Source: Elysia chlorotica (lineage: Eukaryota > Mollusca > Gastropoda > Plakobranchidae). Taken from it: a stretch of 64,000 nucleotides of DNA. Positions 62,701 to 64,000 of the stretch are shown here, in pieces. The stretch's first letter is position 1; every line of letters starts with the position of its first letter. The notes below the pieces were generated by a model. The model was not told where the DNA came from. It made no database searches and saw nothing but the letters and a program-made list of their open reading frames with translations. Location of the stretch: assembly GCA_003991915.1 (NCBI GenBank), contig RQTK01000138.1, positions 124,001 through 188,000 of the forward strand, in the 5' to 3' direction. Position numbers and translations under genes: made by a program.

Positions 62701-64000
62701 TCATAAGGAGCGTAGGAATCGGCCAGTGCAACTTTGCCTAACTACGAGGATGTTGCTGTTTTTCTGAGGGTGGATCCAAAGGAAGGCCTCTTCTTCTTCG
62801 ACAATAGTTTCAGACCTGTTCCTTTAGATCAGCAGTTTATTGGCATCACTGAGAAAAAAGCCATCAAGAGATTTCAACTGATGAATGACATTGTTTATGA
62901 AAAAGTGATTGAGCATGCAGGCAAAAATCAGGTAACTGAACATTACAATTTTTTGGAAGAACATATTTAATCCTTAATTTCTAATATAACTGACCCTATT
63001 CTTTTAATGGTTTTTACCCTCTTATTAAGACAAATATATTCTGATGTCTGCATTAGATGTATTTGTCATCTGCATGAAAAGTTAATTGCAACACTAGATG
63101 TCAGACACTAAGTTTTTTTCTATCTTTTGAACCATCTTAAGTAGCTGCATACTTATTACTCTGCATCTCACTGTCTTTTATCACCAAGGCCTTTGCTTCT
63201 CTTGTCTGACTCATGAGTTTGAGATGCATATTGCTATCTGTCAGTTTATGGTCTTGTTTAAAAACCTTTATTGTGAAAAACTGTTGAGATCTTTGCAAGT
63301 GACAACTTAGAATTTGTACTATGATGATTGACATTGTATTATTGAATACCCTTTTGAATCTAAAATTGTTCATTTTAATTTGGAATTAAGATTCATATTG
63401 AGGGACTTTCCTTAAGTTATATTTTGTGTGTTTTTTTCCGTTTGTTTAGGTATTGGTGTTTGTACATTCAAGAAAAGAAACTGGAAAAACAGCTCGAACA
63501 ATCAGGGATATGTGCCTAGAAAAAGACACACTTGGCCTTTTCATGAAAGAGGGATCTGCCTCAACGATTGTTTTGCGTCAAGAAGCAGAGCAAGTCAAGG
63601 TATACCAATAGTCTTAGTTTCTTTTTGGCCAAAGTGTATGTTCAAATTCAAGTTTCTCTGAGTACCACTACCAGTTACCGCTGACTTTAATTTTAAGTTT
63701 GCCCAAAATACCTCACTGGAATTTCAGCAGCACATGTAATGTTAATAGTTAAATTATACATATGTATTAAAAACAAATGAAATTACATTAAGGCAGCTGT
63801 ATGGAAAGGGTATCCAGCAATATATCTTATAAAAATAATTTTCTCAAATAGCTGCAGTACTAATAATAGGCTGAATCAGATCAAATAGGAAAAAAAGGAG
63901 TTTGATGACAAATATATGACATTCTAATGGTGAAGCACAAGATTCAACCCTTTCTTTAAATTTCTCTTCTTTATGACAGAGCTCAGAACTTAAAGATCTA
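46405..64000 (+). CDS. SNRNP200: U5 snRNP 200 kDa helicase (BRR2), N-terminal third, continues beyond window
   Basis: Ski2-like RNA helicase that unwinds U4/U6 during spliceosome activation. Exons: 46405-46449, 47845-48008, 49245-49416, 51214-51403, 52174-52238, 52608-52706, 55050-55199, 55493-55592, 56104-56321, 57008-57125, 57783-57838, 58589-58726, 60104-60259, 60700-60870, 61439-61497, 61802-62060, 63450-63599, 63980-edge; all GT/AG, in phase, 777 codons. The start [20 protein letters not shown] matches human BRR2. Landmarks: PWI-like region from about residue 246 ([18 protein letters not shown]); acidic linker in exon 6; the plug-like [16 protein letters not shown]; Walker A GAGKT at 506-510 (K509 as in human); DEIH at 615-618; SAT at 652-654; motif IV FVHSRKE. 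Exon 12/13 splits APT|GAGKT. Intron 6 (2.3 kb) and others carry repeats. A partial copy of exon 16 lies in intron 16. Human BRR2 is 2136 residues, so two thirds lie to the right. Confidence 0.96.
46981..47258 (-). repeat. SINE copy in SNRNP200 intron 1, minus orientation
   Basis: Reverse of the family: tail ataggctatattgttgacc, then aagttggacaattttatatg ctgccacac, the core actgacaccgacccaacaag, and a box-B complement near gatccagggacctcc. It sits antisense to the host gene. Confidence 0.7.
48170..48420 (+). mobile_element. LINE ORF2 C-terminal fragment in SNRNP200 intron 2
   Basis: The + strand encodes [20 protein letters not shown] then [16 protein letters not shown], the C-terminal GHvLRr...ItrqALeWnpqGkRgRGRPr.TWrr block of RTE/BovB-type and related LINE proteins. 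It is followed by a decayed [11 protein letters not shown] end. It is 5'-truncated and inactive. Confidence 0.65.
48560..48635 (+). repeat. LINE/SINE 3' terminus with (ATT)n tail
   Basis: gtacagcgctttgagccggc and gataaagcgcttaaaaatga, followed by an ATT microsatellite at about 48621-48636, is the common 3' end of CR1/L2-like elements. Only the tail remains. Confidence 0.6.
49485..50745. mobile_element. Possible hAT-like non-autonomous element in SNRNP200 intron 3
   Basis: The left end CAGGGATGCC begins a stretch of palindromic CCGGAA motifs (atttccggaaat is self-complementary). The right end catccagcccta is a plausible inverted partner (CAGGG / CCCTA). Candidate 8-bp duplications (attgaatt / tgaaatca) agree poorly. 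Near the right end a short GC-rich hairpin, cagggggcgacgcccccg, stands out from AT-rich surroundings. No transposase frame. Class and exact borders are uncertain. Confidence 0.35.
53170..53430 (+). repeat. GA-rich purine tract in SNRNP200 intron 6
   Basis: About 260 bp dominated by GAGA, GGAA and AAAG on the + strand. The two long minus-strand frames across it (Leu/Ser/Phe-rich) come from composition and not from coding. Confidence 0.8.
53585..53832 (+). repeat. tRNA-derived SINE, best-preserved copy
   Basis: The tRNA-like head has ggtggccctggggtagaac (box A region) and GGTTCGAGCC (box B, near 53637). The core cctactggttgggttggtgt cagttgaatgtgaccagc comes next, then gcagcacataaaattgtc, the tail gctatataatgctgatgttg and aaccaactcaactcaa. 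This copy shows the least decay and serves as the reference for the family in this window. It lies in SNRNP200 intron 6. Confidence 0.8.
56358..56595 (+). repeat. tRNA-derived SINE, clear A box
   Basis: The head ggtggctaaatggctcatgt ggtagagtg matches a tRNA box A (TGGCTCAtGTGGTAGAG), and GGTTTGATACC is the box B. The core aactggttgggtctgtgtca, a shortened middle and the tail aaccaactcgactcaa follow. The head differs from the other copies, hinting at subfamilies with different tRNA-like modules. It lies in SNRNP200 intron 9. Confidence 0.75.
59751..59790 (+). repeat. (TC)n microsatellite in SNRNP200 intron 12
   Basis: About 40 bp of pure TC dinucleotide. Confidence 0.9.
62455..62720 (+). repeat. 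Dispersed repeat, copy 2, at the duplication junction
   Basis: Starts cagagctgcctaccctcccg and has internal short inverted CCCGC/GCGGG motifs. The stretch from gtatctggttgaaaaa onward matches the copy at 31515-31740 in the same orientation. The right border is the start of the duplicated exon copy. The CAG start is compatible with a hAT-type end, but no matching right terminus is visible. Confidence 0.6.
62724..62931 (+). pseudogene. Second copy of the SNRNP200 exon 16 3' part ([11 protein letters not shown]... to GKNQ)
   Basis: Encodes the same peptide as the end of exon 16, from motif III (SAT) to the donor, but lacks the exon's first 51 bp and its acceptor. An AG at 62714-62715 would give an in-frame 216-bp exon (reading [10 protein letters not shown]). 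The AG at 62725-62726 would give 205 bp, shift the frame and meet an early stop. The pyrimidine tract before both is poor, so skipping is the default expectation. If included in frame it would duplicate 68-72 residues of the helicase RecA1 domain. Confidence 0.6.

Larger units (their letters stand above)
61853..63337 (+). repeat. Tandem segmental duplication within SNRNP200 (exon 16 plus intron)
   Basis: Unit 1 is about 61853-62454 and unit 2 about 62724-63337. Both contain the last 208 bp of exon 16, the donor and about 390 bp of intron. Coding parts differ at one base (AAC versus AAT, synonymous). The first 25 intronic bases are identical, then the introns differ by many substitutions and indels while keeping order (for example ttagatgtatttgtcatc, gatgtcagacactaag, ggcctttgcttctcttgtct). 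The dispersed repeat at 62455-62720 lies exactly between the units. Confidence 0.9.

Overview
This window is eukaryotic nuclear DNA: AT-rich, intron-dense (short exons with GT/AG junctions in long introns), with many CT/GA microsatellites, tRNA-derived SINEs and 5'-truncated LINEs. The proteins are metazoan. The repeat style suggests a lophotrochozoan, probably a gastropod mollusc; that is inference. There are no operons, CRISPR arrays or bacterial features. An assembly gap (N) lies at 25751-26315.

All recognised host genes are on the + strand. (1) 187-3489: the last three coding exons of a gene I cannot name, entering from the left. (2) 6626-21332: a complete 18-exon EHHADH gene (peroxisomal L-bifunctional enzyme). 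The spliced product is 723 codons and ends in the peroxisomal signal SKL. A DR1-type nuclear-receptor site lies about 150 bp before the ATG. (3) 29376-30734: a complete two-coding-exon DUSP19-like dual-specificity phosphatase of 215 residues. (4) 43456-about 44118: two decayed exons of an ABCB/P-glycoprotein transporter, probably a pseudogene fragment. (5) 46405 to the right edge: SNRNP200 (BRR2, the U5 snRNP helicase), 18 exons seen, encoding residues 1-777 and still open at the edge.

The most unusual structure is inside SNRNP200. The last 208 bp of exon 16 are repeated about 870 bp downstream with one synonymous difference, followed by a diverged copy of the downstream intron. A dispersed repeat, with a relative at 31.5 kb, sits exactly at the junction. 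The copy could splice in frame (72 codons) or be a poison exon, or it could be an artefact of joining two haplotypes.

Between the genes lie SINE copies of one family (1.66, 18.0, 33.0, 33.7, 39.1, 47.0, 53.6 and 56.4 kb), LINE relics (0.5-1.6, 27.5-28.2, about 40.6, 48.2 and 48.6 kb), a piggyBac-like MITE in EHHADH intron 1, an interlaced inverted repeat at 24.6-25.0 kb, a 36-bp minisatellite at 44.1-44.4 kb and a 26-G homopolymer at 41.67 kb. The 15.7 kb from 30735 to 46404 holds no intact gene that I can recognise. The genes are functionally unrelated (peroxisomal fatty-acid oxidation, JNK-pathway phosphatase, splicing), so the order looks like ordinary metazoan gene order rather than a cluster.
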